A program made the translations under genes and the position numbers. A stretch of DNA of 64,000 bases from contig ARYC01018366.1 in NCBI GenBank assembly GCA_000711775.1, forward strand, positions 1 through 64,000, read 5' to 3'. Positions 1 to 10,806 of this stretch are shown here, piece by piece. This DNA is from Oxytricha trifallax. Taxonomy: Eukaryota > Ciliophora > Spirotrichea > Sporadotrichida > Oxytrichidae. The notes below the pieces were generated by a model that saw only the letters and a program-made list of their open reading frames with translations, was not told the DNA's origin and did no database searches. Position 1 is the stretch's first letter; each line of letters opens with the position of its first letter.

Positions 1-1513
1 AGACTTGTGATGCCTCTACCTAAAATGAACCTTATATTTTCGTACCTTAGGTCTCAGACTTTGAATAGCAATTCAATTGTAAAATAGATATGCAGATCTA
101 AGAATTATAATGTGAGGTACCAATAAAAATAAATAAGAGGAGGAAGAGAAAAAATAAATAAAGATATATCATTTTTTTGAAGAGTGTTAGAAGAGCTTTA
201 CTTATAAATATGCTCTCAAAGATCAAAGAGCAGCATTCTTAAAAACCCAAGCTCTATCTTAAGCATGAAAACATAGATGGAAAATATTTCTACCCTTACT
301 GTAATAAGCAATACAATCATTCAAGGGATCTAAAAATTCACCTCGAAAAACACCATGCTAAGAAGTTTGATGTCATAGATCCTGAGACTGGTGAAGTATT
401 TCTTCAGAAAAGAAAGCCAGGAGATCCTTTAGAATCTTTGGAGCAAAGAGTTAAGAAAGAGAATAAACTCATTAAAGCAGTGAAATATTTCCCTGCCTCT
501 GAGATATTAAAAATTATTCTCATAATGCACTCAAGCTTCCAATATTGAATATAATTGGCTTAACTGAGTACAAAGAAAGTTATCTAATTCTTGAGGATAT
601 ATTTGAGAAAAAGGTCATGACTGATAAACAGTTTGCTTACAAGATTTATCCATTCAATTTCTTTAAATGTGATTACAAGTATCAAATGGAGTTTGTCAAT
701 GAGTATCAAGCTCTTGCTAAAGCAAGAGATAGACAAAACAGATTTATAATTAAACTTGAAGCAATTCTCCTAGCTAAAAATCATGTAGCTTTTCGCCTAC
801 CTTTATACTAAATTACATTGAGAGACTATATCCAAGACTAAAGGTGTCTAAAGTAACTCCCTCTTATTCTAACAAATTTCTGCAAAGGTATTGAGGATCT
901 CCATACATTAGGATACGTGCACAGAGATTTAAAGCCTGAAAACATTATGCTTGACTTTTCACCACTCAGAGTGGTAATAATAGACTTCAATAAATCTTAG
1001 AGAGTTGAGGCTTCAGGACTGGCCAACTTTCGTGGCACTCTCGAATATTTTCCAGAGAGAGAAGACTGGAGGGATGGAGATATAAGGTGGGACATCTGGT
1101 CTCTAGCAGCATTAATAATAGAGTGTGATATGCAAAGAAATGACTATTACAGTTGTAGAAGAGAAAAATATTCAAAGCAAAGAATCCAGCAGTATCTAAA
1201 GCAAATTAAGATTAAAGATAAAATGAAAGATATGGTTAAGCAAATTATCCTGAAGCCAAACAACAGAGCAGATCATACAATTGACTAGATAATAAGTTGG
1301 TTAGGATAAATTAAGTTTAGAAAGTTGCCTTATGATGATGAGGTACTGTTTGAGTGAATATTTTTTTTAAAAAAAAACACCTAAAATACACACTAATTTA
1401 AATTATATTAAAACCATAATTCCCTACATAAATCCTATTTAAGGTATGCACTAATAGTCTACTGTTATCAATCAAAAACTCAATCAAACTACTGAAGGGG
1501 TTTATGGGTTTTG
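1..1513 (+). mobile_element. TBE (telomere-bearing element), right-hand part
   Basis: The right terminus is a degenerate C4A4/G4T4 repeat (GGGGTTTATGGGTTTTG, 1497-1513) followed by AAT, which fits the ANT target duplication known for TBE transposons. Inside it lies a zinc-finger/kinase gene like the 57-kDa gene of Oxytricha TBEs, reading toward this end. The other terminus is outside the window. TBEs are Tc1/mariner-related DNA transposons confined to the germline nucleus and removed during somatic development. The terminal 60 bp resembles the ends at 47310 and 48685. Confidence 0.85.
260..1357 (+). CDS. TBE zinc-finger/protein-kinase gene (57-kDa type)
   Basis: Read with TAA/TAG as Gln, 260-535 encodes a C2H2-like finger (YPYCNKQYNHSRDLKIHLEKH, first Cys apparently replaced by Tyr), followed after a frame change near 535 by a kinase domain open from 545 to the TGA at 1355-1357. 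The kinase has [11 protein letters not shown], a variant DFG box (IDFNKS) and a late W-DIWSLAALI helix. The family partner is the third gene of Oxytricha TBE elements; its role in the element is not established. The intact catalytic loop suggests a fairly young copy, while the frame change and lost Cys suggest it has begun to decay. The homologous decayed stretch at 7.3-8.0 kb confirms the assignment. Confidence 0.8.
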
Positions 1514-1516
1514 AAT

Positions 1517-1732
1517 GTTCAAGCCAATAATTTGTCTATCCTTAATGTGCTTTAGAAACTTCTCCAAGTATGCTCTCTTGTGATTGTTTTTAATATTTAT
1601 AATTATATGATCGAAGTAGGTGAGTTTATGGAGGACTTGGATGATTGCTTGGCAGGCATCGGGCCTCACAGTCACGCCCGACAGTGAGAAAAACTTCGCA
1701 ATATCTCTTTCTGAACTCAAGTTCGCTGACAT
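1517..1732 (-). CDS. First coding segment of a Pol epsilon subunit B-like gene, copy 1
   Basis: Starts MSANLSSERDIAKFF and encodes 72 residues identical to copy 2 at 3995-4279. The pattern (short helical region, SLSGVTVRPDA, then a long helix) resembles the N-terminal helical domain of DNA polymerase epsilon subunit 2 (DPB2/POLE2), so a replication role is inferred, not proven. The segment ends exactly where the TBE terminal repeat begins (1513), so the rest of this copy lies beyond the element, outside the window, or is absent. About 70 bp upstream of the ATG is also conserved between the copies. Only four bases differ in the shared coding stretch and all four are silent. Confidence 0.6.
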
Positions 1733-1769
1733 TTCAAATTATTGCGCGATTATTTTTATTTATAAGTAA

Positions 1770-2422
1770 TTCACCTTTTATAAATATTAATTCTTCTCTT
1801 ATGAAGATGATTATTAATAATTCTTTTTAATTGGCTTCTTAATTTATATAAACTTGAAGCAAGTTCAATATGTGAGAATAGTAACAATAATATTTTTAAT
1901 AAGCAATTAATTTGAAATGCTTACAAAATTTTAAATTTAATTTCTAGTCAATGCTTGAAGAAATTCAAATATTATTAATTCCTTTTAAAATTAAAATATT
2001 AATTAATAATAATTTTCATAAAATTTAAATATTAAAGTCTTTGGTATTTTATCAAAAAGCTTTGAAGTTCTTTTAAGATATTTTTAATGAAAAAAATGAT
2101 TTTTTATAGATAATTATATTAGTAGGAACGCAGTTAAATTTCAATTTCATGATATAATAATCTCTAACTTTTAATTTCCTAATTTTTGTTTAAAAAATTT
2201 GCAATATGTATACTGTGATTAATAAATATATAATTTAAAACTAATAAGTATGATTTTATTAAAATTTAAATTAAAGGGTTAAGCGTTTTTATTAATAAAC
2301 TTTTGTAAAAATATCAAATCATTCTGAATTATATCGATTAATTAAGTAATTTTTAAACGGACAACATCAGTTTTAATTATTCCACTATTAAAATAAAAGA
2401 TATTCAGAGGATTAATTAATAT
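1770..2422. other. AT-rich noncoding stretch
   Basis: About 650 bp, very AT-rich, between the Pol epsilon-like segment and GNAT copy 1. No reading frame under the ciliate code shows coding character. Presumably germline-limited or intergenic DNA between divergently oriented gene pieces. Confidence 0.5.
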
Positions 2423-3819
2423 ATGGTGACGTATCAAGTTAAGGTCAAGGAGTGGAAACTGTCTGATCAACTTTAATTGAGAGTTATTTCAACAAAAGAA
2501 GAAGTTGAGATTGCTTGTTAACTTCTTGCTGAACTAATGTCTCAGTAGAATCCATTGTACTCTTTAATAAATAAAATAAAATTCTTTTACTCAAAGGGCG
2601 AACTTGCAATTGAAATTTAAAACTTCTACACAAGCTACATTTCCCTTGTAGACCTAATTATCTAAGATGGCATCTCAATCATAGCTAAGGATTAGATTTC
2701 AAAGAGATACGTTGGTGCACTACTTAACATAGATTTCTTTCATTATGTACAACATTTCAAGAGCTTGGTAAATATATAAACTTCAATCGATTTTTTTATA
2801 AATTAAAATTAAGCTTTGAGGATGAACATGGAAATTATCAAATGTAGAAGTATAATTAATACAACCAAAACCCCGAAGATAATTTAAGAAGAAAAGGTTT
2901 GAAGTTTTTGAAATCCTAATTTAACCTCTATACCTATCAGTAAATGCTAATGTTCAACTAGGATGCACTCTAGAGACACAAAACAGTTGACTAGATTGGA
3001 GGAGGGGTCACCTCTGAATTTCAAAGATAGGGCTTATCAATGAAGATGCTGGAATTAAGTGCATAGTTTCAACATTAATAGTTTGGGTATCAATACTGCG
3101 TATCTACTCAAACAAATCACTGTAAAAAAATATATGAAAATAATCATGAATTTAAAAGTAGAGATTTATAAGTGATTATGAGTAAAAATTGATAAAGTAT
3201 ATATAAAATATATTGCAAATCATATTTCATAGAAATTTGCTAATAAGTACTATAGATTTTATTAAAAATTAAAGTAACTTTATGTATAAAATATAATTTT
3301 TAAATAATCATGAAAATCTCTTGATAAATTGAAAAAATATGAAAATTTTTTTAATTATTTATAGATCTTTATTAAGAATCTAATTCGATTGTACTAATTT
3401 CATTGTTGAGAATCATGTAACTTTTTGTAATATAAAATAATTATGAATATTGAATTAAAATAAACACAGATGTATTATTTTAAAAGCATGTGTAACTGTC
3501 CTTTATTCAATAATTATATAAATTAAATTAAAACTAGAAATCCTTTTTACTTGAGACCCAATTTAAGAAAAATAAAGTTATTGAGATTATTTAATCAGAA
3601 AAAAAAAATACTGTAATAGAGAGGCAAAATAAGTTTAATTTAAGCATTGTCAATTTATAATAATACTTTCCTTAATAAAACGCTCATATACAATCATAAA
3701 TATTTTAATAATTCTACATGAATGTGAAAATATTTGAAGGAGTACTTTTTCCTGACAATAAAGTTATTTATTAAGCTTAAGTATTCTTCATACCGTTTTA
3801 TTCTGATGCAAAACTCTGA
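2423..3819 (+). CDS. GNAT-family acetyltransferase-like gene, copy 1
   Basis: Coding pieces, joined by homology to the two copies downstream: 2423-2766 (MVTYQVKVKEWKLSDQ... to QHFKSF), 2817-about 3130 (NPEDNLRRKGLKF, then the acetyl-CoA-binding type loop GGGVTSEFQRQGL, then FGYQYCVSTQTN), about 3380-3417 (FDCTNFIVEN) and about 3725-3819 (KIFEGVLF to DAKL stop). The order DGISIIAKD, then IVG-like VGALLN, then the Q/R-x-x-G-x-G/A-like loop is that of GNAT N-acetyltransferases, closest in feel to arylalkylamine-type members; substrate unknown. An IES of 50 bp with pointer AGCTT interrupts it at 2767-2816, and a 300-bp gap follows the third piece. The frame is intact across all pieces, so it is likely functional. 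Confidence 0.65.
2767..2816. other. IES with pointer AGCTT in GNAT copy 1
   Basis: AGCTT occurs at 2762-2766 and 2812-2816. Removing one copy plus the intervening AT-rich DNA joins TTCAAG-AGCTT-TGAG in frame (K-S-F-E-D). GT-AG splicing here would break the frame. GNAT copy 3 has an IES at the same codon, with a 9-bp pointer. Confidence 0.75.
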
Positions 3820-3994
3820 AAATTTATTAAGTTATTTTTAAAGTGGTAGTTGGAGTAATTTATTAAATGTTTAAAATACATTGTCTTTCACCTACTTTTT
3901 TAAATGATGTTTGATGAAACTATGAATTATATTTGTAAAAAATAATATAGATGATTAAAATAAATCTAGTTTTAACTTCCATAAAAAATCATAT

Positions 3995-4279
3995 TTAAAA
4001 TTTTGTGGTCTCTCTATCAAGCAGCATGGCCCCGTTGGAGTTGTTTAAGCCCTGGCCCTCAGTGTTCAAGCCAATAATTTGTCTATCCTTAATGTGCTTT
4101 AGGAACTTCTCCAAGTACGCTCTCTTGTGATTGTTTTTAATATTTATAATTATATGATCGAAGTAGGTGAGTTTATGAAGGACTTGGATGATTGCTTGGC
4201 AGGCATCGGGCCTCACAGTCACGCCCGACAGTGAGAAAAACTTTGCAATATCTCTTTCTGAACTCAAGTTCGCTGACAT
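3995..4279 (-). CDS. First coding segment of a Pol epsilon subunit B-like gene, copy 2
   Basis: Same 72-residue start as copy 1 (MSANLSSERDIAKFF), continuing 22 residues further (TEGQGLNNSNGAMLLDRE) to the edge of the segment near 3995. No continuation of the gene is found downstream in the minus direction, where GNAT copy 1 lies on the other strand, so the remaining segments must be elsewhere. Moderate GC compared with the very AT-rich flanks marks it as coding. The helical N-terminal domain resembles DPB2/POLE2; that name is an inference from pattern, and the protein could be another helical-bundle replication factor. Confidence 0.6.
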   Translation of the reverse strand: MSANLSSERDIAKFFSLSGVTVRPDACQAIIQVLHKLTYFDHIIINIKNNHKRAYLEKFLKHIKDRQIIGLNTEGQGLNNSNGAMLLDRETTKF

Positions 4280-4319
4280 TTCAAATTATTGCGCGATTAT
4301 TTTTATTTATTACTTATTT

Positions 4320-5600
4320 CACCTTTTATAAATTTTAATTCTTATAAAGAAATGTAACTTAATATCTTTAGATGATTTATATATTTAACATAAAAATAGG
4401 TTCTTATTAGTTTATTTTTATATTGATTCAACATCATATTCATTAATTATAATTATGTCAGTTTATGCAATTTTTTAATCTAAAATATTTATTAGAAAAT
4501 TAGAGGTCCATAAAAAGAAAATAAATTTAATTTTTTAATAAATAAGCATTTATAAATTCAAAATATTTGGTATCGAATCATTCATAATTTTAAAGTTATT
4601 TAAATTGAAAAATTTTAAGAATGATAATTATATTTTATCTATCAAGTTCAAAAAAAAAAACTGCTAATTTGACTTGAAAATTAAAAAATTCTGTCTATAA
4701 AATATAAATTTCAGGTGGAAACTATGTAATTTGAATTTGTTAATATTTTATAGAATTAATTTTTTTTCATAATATTATATAATAAAAATTAAAATAATAT
4801 TTTTAATATAAATTTTAACTTCACTTTGGTGTGCTTCAATTTTTTCTCAAATTCTTTTATAAAGATTATAGCTCAAATAAATCATTAATAAGGCAAAACA
4901 TAACTTCAATAAACTTGACATATAAATGCACAAATTATAGAATTAATATTATATAAAAAGATGGAGTAATTAAATACAATTTAAGTGGTAGATATATCAT
5001 GGATCATATTAAAAATTTATTTAATTTTTTATGATTTATCATATAATAATATATATTGAGAAAAGTGCTTTGGAAAAGAACAATCGAATTGATTATAATA
5101 TATATATTAAGAGTTTTATCTCATTTAGAATATGTAATTTGGTGAATAATATAATTAAACATAAAAAGAACTTAATCTTATGCTTTAATTTGTGCTAATA
5201 AACAATTATTAATAGTATTTTTAGATCCTTTTAAAAATAAAGTTGCAAAGTAAAAATAATTTAATATAAAGCATGTTAATATTGTATGTAGAATGATATT
5301 TCATAATTAATTAGAATGGGATAATTATAACTTTATCAGTTTATAAACTATTGAAATAATTCATAAAAACTAAATTTAATGATTTATAAGTATTTACACC
5401 TTGAATAAAAAAATAGCTGTATTAATAATATACCCTTCCATAATATACATTTATTTATATTTTAAAAGAATAATATTTATGCATTTAATTAAGGTATTTT
5501 TTAATAAATTTTACAAATTTATCCTATTTAAAAAGTTATTAAGCCCTGTATCAAAAGTTATTAATGTTAAAAGGACAATTTCTAGGCCAAATATTGGACA
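4320..5600. other. AT-rich noncoding stretch
   Basis: About 1.3 kb, over 80 percent A+T by eye, no coding pattern on either strand under the ciliate code, no terminal repeats recognised. Probably germline-limited DNA between the Pol epsilon-like segment and GNAT copy 2. Confidence 0.5.
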
Positions 5601-5629
5601 TAAACAGCTATAATGATGAACCAACATCC

Positions 5630-8349
5630 ATGCTTAATGAGCACATTAAAATTGTATTGATTTCTACTTTACAGTAAGTTAGAGATGCTTGTCGTTTCTT
5701 ATCTTGTGTGATGACTGAGTAGAACCCTTTCTACTCGAATATTATTTTAAATTTCTTATTTTATTAGAGCATAGTGAATTTTAATTTCTAATGTCTATCT
5801 TTTTAAAAAGAAGATTCTTTTTGGTATATTATTAGTATTTATTGACTATATTTGCTCTCTACTCGACTGGAAAGTACAAATTTGATGTTGAGGACTCGTT
5901 CAATTATTTTTATTCAAGTTCAAAATATATTCTAGAAGACAGAATTTCCTTTTTGCTAATCGATTTAAAAAATAACTAAATCATCGGAGCACTTCTAAGT
6001 TTTGACTTTCATCACTCTATTAAGAAGATACAAAGTTTTATGATTTCAATATAAAACCTTAGTATAAAGTATATGTACTTATTGACCTACTGATATGTTG
6101 GGAGGTTCATCCGGACCAATTCAGATACCCATGAGTTCGAAATTTTGAAGGCAGTAGATTTTACGGTGTAAATACCTCATCCCAAAATTTCCTCAAAATA
6201 AATGAGACAAGAGCATAGACCATGCAAAAGTAATAGATAATTAATCGTTTTAATCGTATTTAGAATTTTTATTTGAAACAGCTAATAGTAGGGTCGAGTT
6301 GATAGATAGCTCGTATCCCAGATTAAATTTTTTTTACTGAAAAAAAGTTATTAAAACTTTACGAAAGAAAATCTCAGAAAGAGAGTATCCCTCGGGGTTT
6401 TTCCCCATTTTATCAAAACCAAACAATTATATTTTTCTGAGGAGGGTTTTTTACTTTTAATTCAAATCTAATTAAGAAAGTAGACATGACAGTGGAAAAC
6501 GAAATTCACTTAGCAGTTACAGAGCAGCAAGAGAGCCGGCGTGTTCCCCTGTAACTCTAAGTCTGACATGTTGATTGTAGTAAAGTCTGATTATAGTATC
6601 TGGCTCACCTAAGCCGCAGGAATAAATTCCGTAAAGCTTTTAAACTAATATGTACTTATTTTTATGTGTTTTGAACTAGAATTTGGATTCTAGATGGAGT
6701 AATATCTCGTGAGTAACTTTTTTTAAAAATTAAGTATTGTTTTTAAACTTCAATTAGACTGACAACCCGAGAAGAAAAGGAATGAAAATGATGAAGCAAT
6801 AGTTTTATTATTAAACCTACATTCAATTGAAAACCTTTGACTCTAATTTACTTAAGAAACATAAATTATTAGAAGTATCAGTAGGAGCAATAAGCTCGGA
6901 GTATTAAAAATAACAATTAATTGTTAAGCTTTAAGCTTTTGCTTCAATTTATGCACATTAAAAATATGGATATTATTACTTAATAGTCAGGTAAACTACA
7001 AATTATTCGAATTTAATTACAATAAATTCATTTTTAATTATATTTTGAAAATAAAATACAGAATTTTTAATAATAGTACTGTGTATCAATACAAATTAAT
7101 TCACATGCACAATCAAAACCCCAAAACCCCTTAATAAGGAATATAAGTGCTTTGATTTGTAGGGTCTATATGGGTACATATTGGGGTTAGTAGAGAAAAA
7201 GCAGGTCTTATATGTATTTATACTATATTTAAAGAATATTAGGTTATTTAATTTAAACGAATATTTTCTACTTGTCACTGTTGTACCTCTTGAATCTTGC
7301 TCTCTCTATTGGCTCAAATAAGTCATCTAATGATTGCCTGGGATAGGAGTGAGCTCTCACGATGATCATCTATACTATTTTTCTAATTACTTAGCATAAA
7401 TCTTCTTGCTTGATATGTTTCTAATCCAAACTAATTGATTATTTTTCATGCTTTGGGCAAAAATAAGACATGCATTTTATATCATTCTCTAATATAATTG
7501 CAGCTACTGCTCATACATCCCATTAGACTGAGCCATTTATCCATTCTTCTATGATTGGGAAGTAACCAGGTGTTTCAAGAACATTTGCTAAGTTTACAAT
7601 CTCTTATCTTAAGGCACTATTGAAATCGATAACTACTACTTCTAATTGGAAGAGGTTCAGCATTTTATCTTCAGGCAAATTTCTATCAGCATATCCAAGT
7701 TCATGCTACTCCTTAACACCCTTAATCATATGTGAAAGAATATCATTTACGTCGTCGGGATATCTGTTTTTTTATATATAGATAGTATCTCAGAATTATT
7801 TCGAATTTCTTCAGTCTTAGTGCGATAAAACTATAGCTCAAAATGAAACCATAAAACTAAGTAAGTTCTTGCAATCTCTTCTCTTAGCCTCTCTCAGAAT
7901 CATATATTCGTTAGCGAATTCATTTTAGTAATGCTCATTCTTTAAGCAATAAACCTAAATATTTTTCATCATAAATAGACCCTAAATTTTGCTAATTTCT
8001 ATTTCTCATTTTGCAAATTGGCCGTATTTCTCAACTAACCCCGACTATACCCTACAAATTAAATCACTAAAACATTTAATTAGGAGTTTTGGGGTTTTTA
8101 ATCATTAGCAAATAGACTCTGGAGATTATAAAAGGAAAAATTTTAATATTCAATTAAATTTAATTCGAATAAATCACATAATTTTTTAAATATATTCTAA
8201 GATCAATCCTTAGAATAGACTACAGTTGCAAGAATTTCACTTTAAGTAATGAGAAAATATTTGAAGATGTTGATATCCCAAATAATAAGGACGTCATTTA
8301 CTAGGGATAAGTTTTAAGTTTGCCTTTTACTTAACAAGCCAAGCTATGA
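5630..8349 (+). CDS. GNAT-family acetyltransferase-like gene, copy 2
   Basis: Recognised by alignment to copies 1 and 3. Pieces: 5630-about 5740 (LISTLQQVRDACRFL, MTEQNPFYSN), about 5875-6030 (YILEDRISFLLIDL, IIGALLSFDFHHS, KKIQSF), about 6748-7000 (NPRRKGMKMMKQQF, VGAISSEYQKQ, KYGYYYLIV) and about 8218-8349 (CKNFTLSNEKIFED to AKL stop). The final piece ends at the same position as the other copies. Two very long gaps separate the pieces: one holds a 570-bp higher-GC insert (6085-6660), the other a 986-bp TBE remnant (7114-8099). More diverged than copies 1 and 3, but frames remain open and key positions are kept, so it may still be functional after IES removal. The true start may lie upstream of 5630. 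Confidence 0.6.
6085..6660. other. Higher-GC insert inside an IES of GNAT copy 2
   Basis: This stretch is clearly richer in G+C than the surrounding IES and contains short GC blocks (GGGAGGTTCATCCGGACC near 6110, GAGAGCCGGCGTGTTCCCC near 6531, CTAAGCCGCAGG near 6609). It has no coding frame on either strand, no clear terminal inverted repeats and no tRNA-type promoter boxes that I can support. It may be a decayed mobile element or a small-RNA-derived repeat. Confidence 0.35.
7114..8099 (-). mobile_element. Internally shortened TBE element (986 bp)
   Basis: Left end CAAAACCCCAAAACCCC (7114-7130), right end the reverse of it with slight decay (8081-8099); about 80 bp of inverted terminal repeat matches between the ends (shared TTTGATTTGTAGGGT and GGGGTTAGT blocks). 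AAT flanks both ends (7111-7113 and 8100-8102), a perfect ANT-type target duplication. The interior encodes on the minus strand a decayed TBE kinase (HELGYADRNLPEDKML, VVVIDFNSAL, ETPGYFP), with stops. Full TBEs are about 4 kb, so this copy lost its transposase region. It lies within an IES of GNAT copy 2. Confidence 0.9.
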
Positions 8350-9049
8350 TAATAAAAAAAGATATTAAGAGAAATTCCAAGAGTAATTTGATGATTAAAT
8401 TTGATAAATAAAGTTGCTTTTTCATTAAAATAATTAAATTGATGTTTACATTATCTTATATAAATTTTTGCAAATATTTTAGCATTACGTAGTATTATTT
8501 TTTATTAACTCTTTCATTACTAGAAATAACATAATGAAAGTTTATTAATTTGATAAACAAAACAATATTAAAGGAGAAATAGTCCTAATTTGGTAAATTA
8601 ATAAAATCTAAAATAAATTATAAATATATAACTAAGGTTTGAATAAAAAATAGTTTTCAATTCTATTACTAAAATAAACTAAAATCTGCTTTGCTTTTAA
8701 ATTTATATGAATTTGATCTTTATTTTTTTTTAGATATTCATACTATCGTATATTTCGATTATTTTTAAATTGTAAATGTCTTTTCTAATGATGATTCATT
8801 AAGTTCATCCATTATTACTATTTTTTTAAAATTTGGAATTATAAAATCTGAGTAAAAATTAATAAATTCTTCTTGTATAAATACTTTTGGAGATAATATT
8901 TTTTATCAATTTAATTATCCCCAATACTTATTCTAAAACTTAAAATTTCAATTATAAAATTTAAGTCTATTCTTAAATATTACTTCTATTTCAATTCATT
9001 TATAATTTACCTATATTTTATATAATATAAATTCATTTAGAATTTAATA
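8350..9049. other. AT-rich noncoding stretch
   Basis: 700 bp between GNAT copies 2 and 3. Very AT-rich; I see no coding pieces and no third copy of the Pol epsilon-like segment that precedes the first two GNAT genes. Confidence 0.5.
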
Positions 9050-10607
9050 ATGGATTTAGTGGCAAATAAGATTGAGAAGTGGAATTTCACAGATTAAATT
9101 TAAATGAGAGTTATAACAACTATAGAAGAAGTTGATATAGCTTGTAGATTAGTATCTAAACTGATTTGTGAACATAATCCAATGTTCTCATTAATTTTAA
9201 TTATTATTTTTTAGTTTAAAATTTAATTTATTTTTCTCAAATGGGAAACTTGGAATAGATGCAGAAACTCTTTATCGAGGTTATTTTTCATTTGCAGATC
9301 TAATTATCAAAGATAATATATCAATCATTGTTTAGGATGTGGTTACAAAATAGTACGTGGGTGCAGTACTAAACATCGATTTTATTCATTCTGTCAATAA
9401 AATATAAAGCTTTAAATTTAAGAAATAATTAATAATAAAGGAAATTTAATTTATAGAAATTAAAGCTTTGAAGACACAGATGGGAAATATAGAATGGAAG
9501 ATTTTTATTTAAGCAATCAACTCCTAAATTTCTTTTTAGTTTAATTAACCATTAATTTTATAAAGCATATTAATTTTTATATTATTATTTTAATTAGATT
9601 TTTTTAAAGAGCAAAGTAGATTCGAAAGAAACATTTAGATTCTTTAATAAGGGAAACGTAATTATTTAATAAAAATTTAAATAAAATATGGCATTAATTA
9701 AATATTTGACAGATTTAAAGAGTTTGAAGCTTAAACAATAAATACTTTATTACATTTAATTATTTAGTATTGTGAGCCTTTAAAATCAAAAACATATTTT
9801 TTAATTTAATTAATTATATTTTAAAAATCATTTGGGTATGCCTTTATTATAATCTCTTTAATATCAAATATTTAAAACTTTTTAAACATAAATAAAGAAG
9901 ATTCGTCAAATATTAATTGTTAAATAAGTTTAAATACTAAGAAAATCCTACACATAATTATATAGTATTTAAGATTTTTTAAATCTTAACCCAGACGATA
10001 ACTTAAGAAGAAGAGGTTTGAAATTCATAAAATCCCAATTTTACCTATTTGTCTATAATTAGATGTAAATGTTTAACTAGAATGCGCTTTAAAAACACTC
10101 GACTGTGGAATTAATAGGAGGGGGAGTCATAAAAGAATATCATATTTAAGGTTTTTAGAAGCAAATGCTTGATTTAAGTTCATAGTATTAGCATGAGAAG
10201 TATGGATATCAATACTGTGTGTCAGTTCAAATAAATCATTATAATGATAAACAGAAGAATTATTCATGATTATATAGATAAATAAATTTATTGAATGTTA
10301 AAATAGACAATTAATATTTATAAAAATTTAATATATCATATTTCTTAGCACTTTACTGATAAGTATTGGAGATAATTTATTTTAAAAACATAATTTGTAC
10401 ATTGACAGAAATATTTAACACACAATAATAATTGAAATTATGTAAATTAATTAAATCTTAAGATCGCTCTTGAAAATAGAATTTGATTGTACTAATTTCA
10501 TGATTGATAATGAAATAATATTTGAAGGAGTGCCTTTTTATAATGATAGAATTCTCTACCAAGCATCACTATTCTCAATGCCACTATATAATTATCCAAA
10601 GCTGTGA
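9050..10607 (+). CDS. GNAT-family acetyltransferase-like gene, copy 3
   Basis: Starts MDLVANKIEKWNFTDQIQ. Pieces: 9050-about 9200 (ITTIEEVDIACRLVSK), about 9225-9413 (TLYRGYFSFADLIIKD, QYVGAVLNIDF), 9470-about 9525 (SFEDTDGKYRMEDF), about 9988-10270 (NPDDNLRRRGLKF, GGGVIKEYHIQGF, YGYQYCVSVQIN) and about 10480-10607 (FDCTNFMIDNEIIFEG to YPKL stop). About 30 bp near 9200 disrupts the frame and is probably a very short IES. The loop GGGVIKEYHIQGF corresponds to the acetyl-CoA pyrophosphate-binding loop of GNAT enzymes. Together with copies 1 and 2 it forms a tandem array, all on the plus strand, sharing IES positions. Substrate unknown. Confidence 0.65.
9414..9469. other. IES with pointer TAAAGCTTT in GNAT copy 3
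   Basis: The 9-bp repeat TAAAGCTTT lies at 9405-9413 and 9461-9469. Excision of one copy plus the AT-rich interior joins K-I-Q-S-F-E-D in frame, at the same codon as the AGCTT-flanked IES of copy 1. Confidence 0.8.
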
Positions 10608-10806
10608 GTTTTAATTTGATATATGAACAGAAATAAATGATTGTAGTTGTAAAATAAAATCCTTTCAGTTACAATATTTTGATATTTGTTAATTTAATAA
10701 AATCTAAAAAATCATAGCGTACTTACTATTTAACATATTCAGATTTTAATGATGTGTTTTTAGATTATTAATTAAGGTTGTAAAATTATATATAATTAAT
10801 CCAATA

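Noticed and set aside
6394-6412. CGGGGTTTTTCCCC as a possible TBE end or terminator
   Set aside because: A small palindrome only; no TBE terminal repeat follows and no gene ends here.
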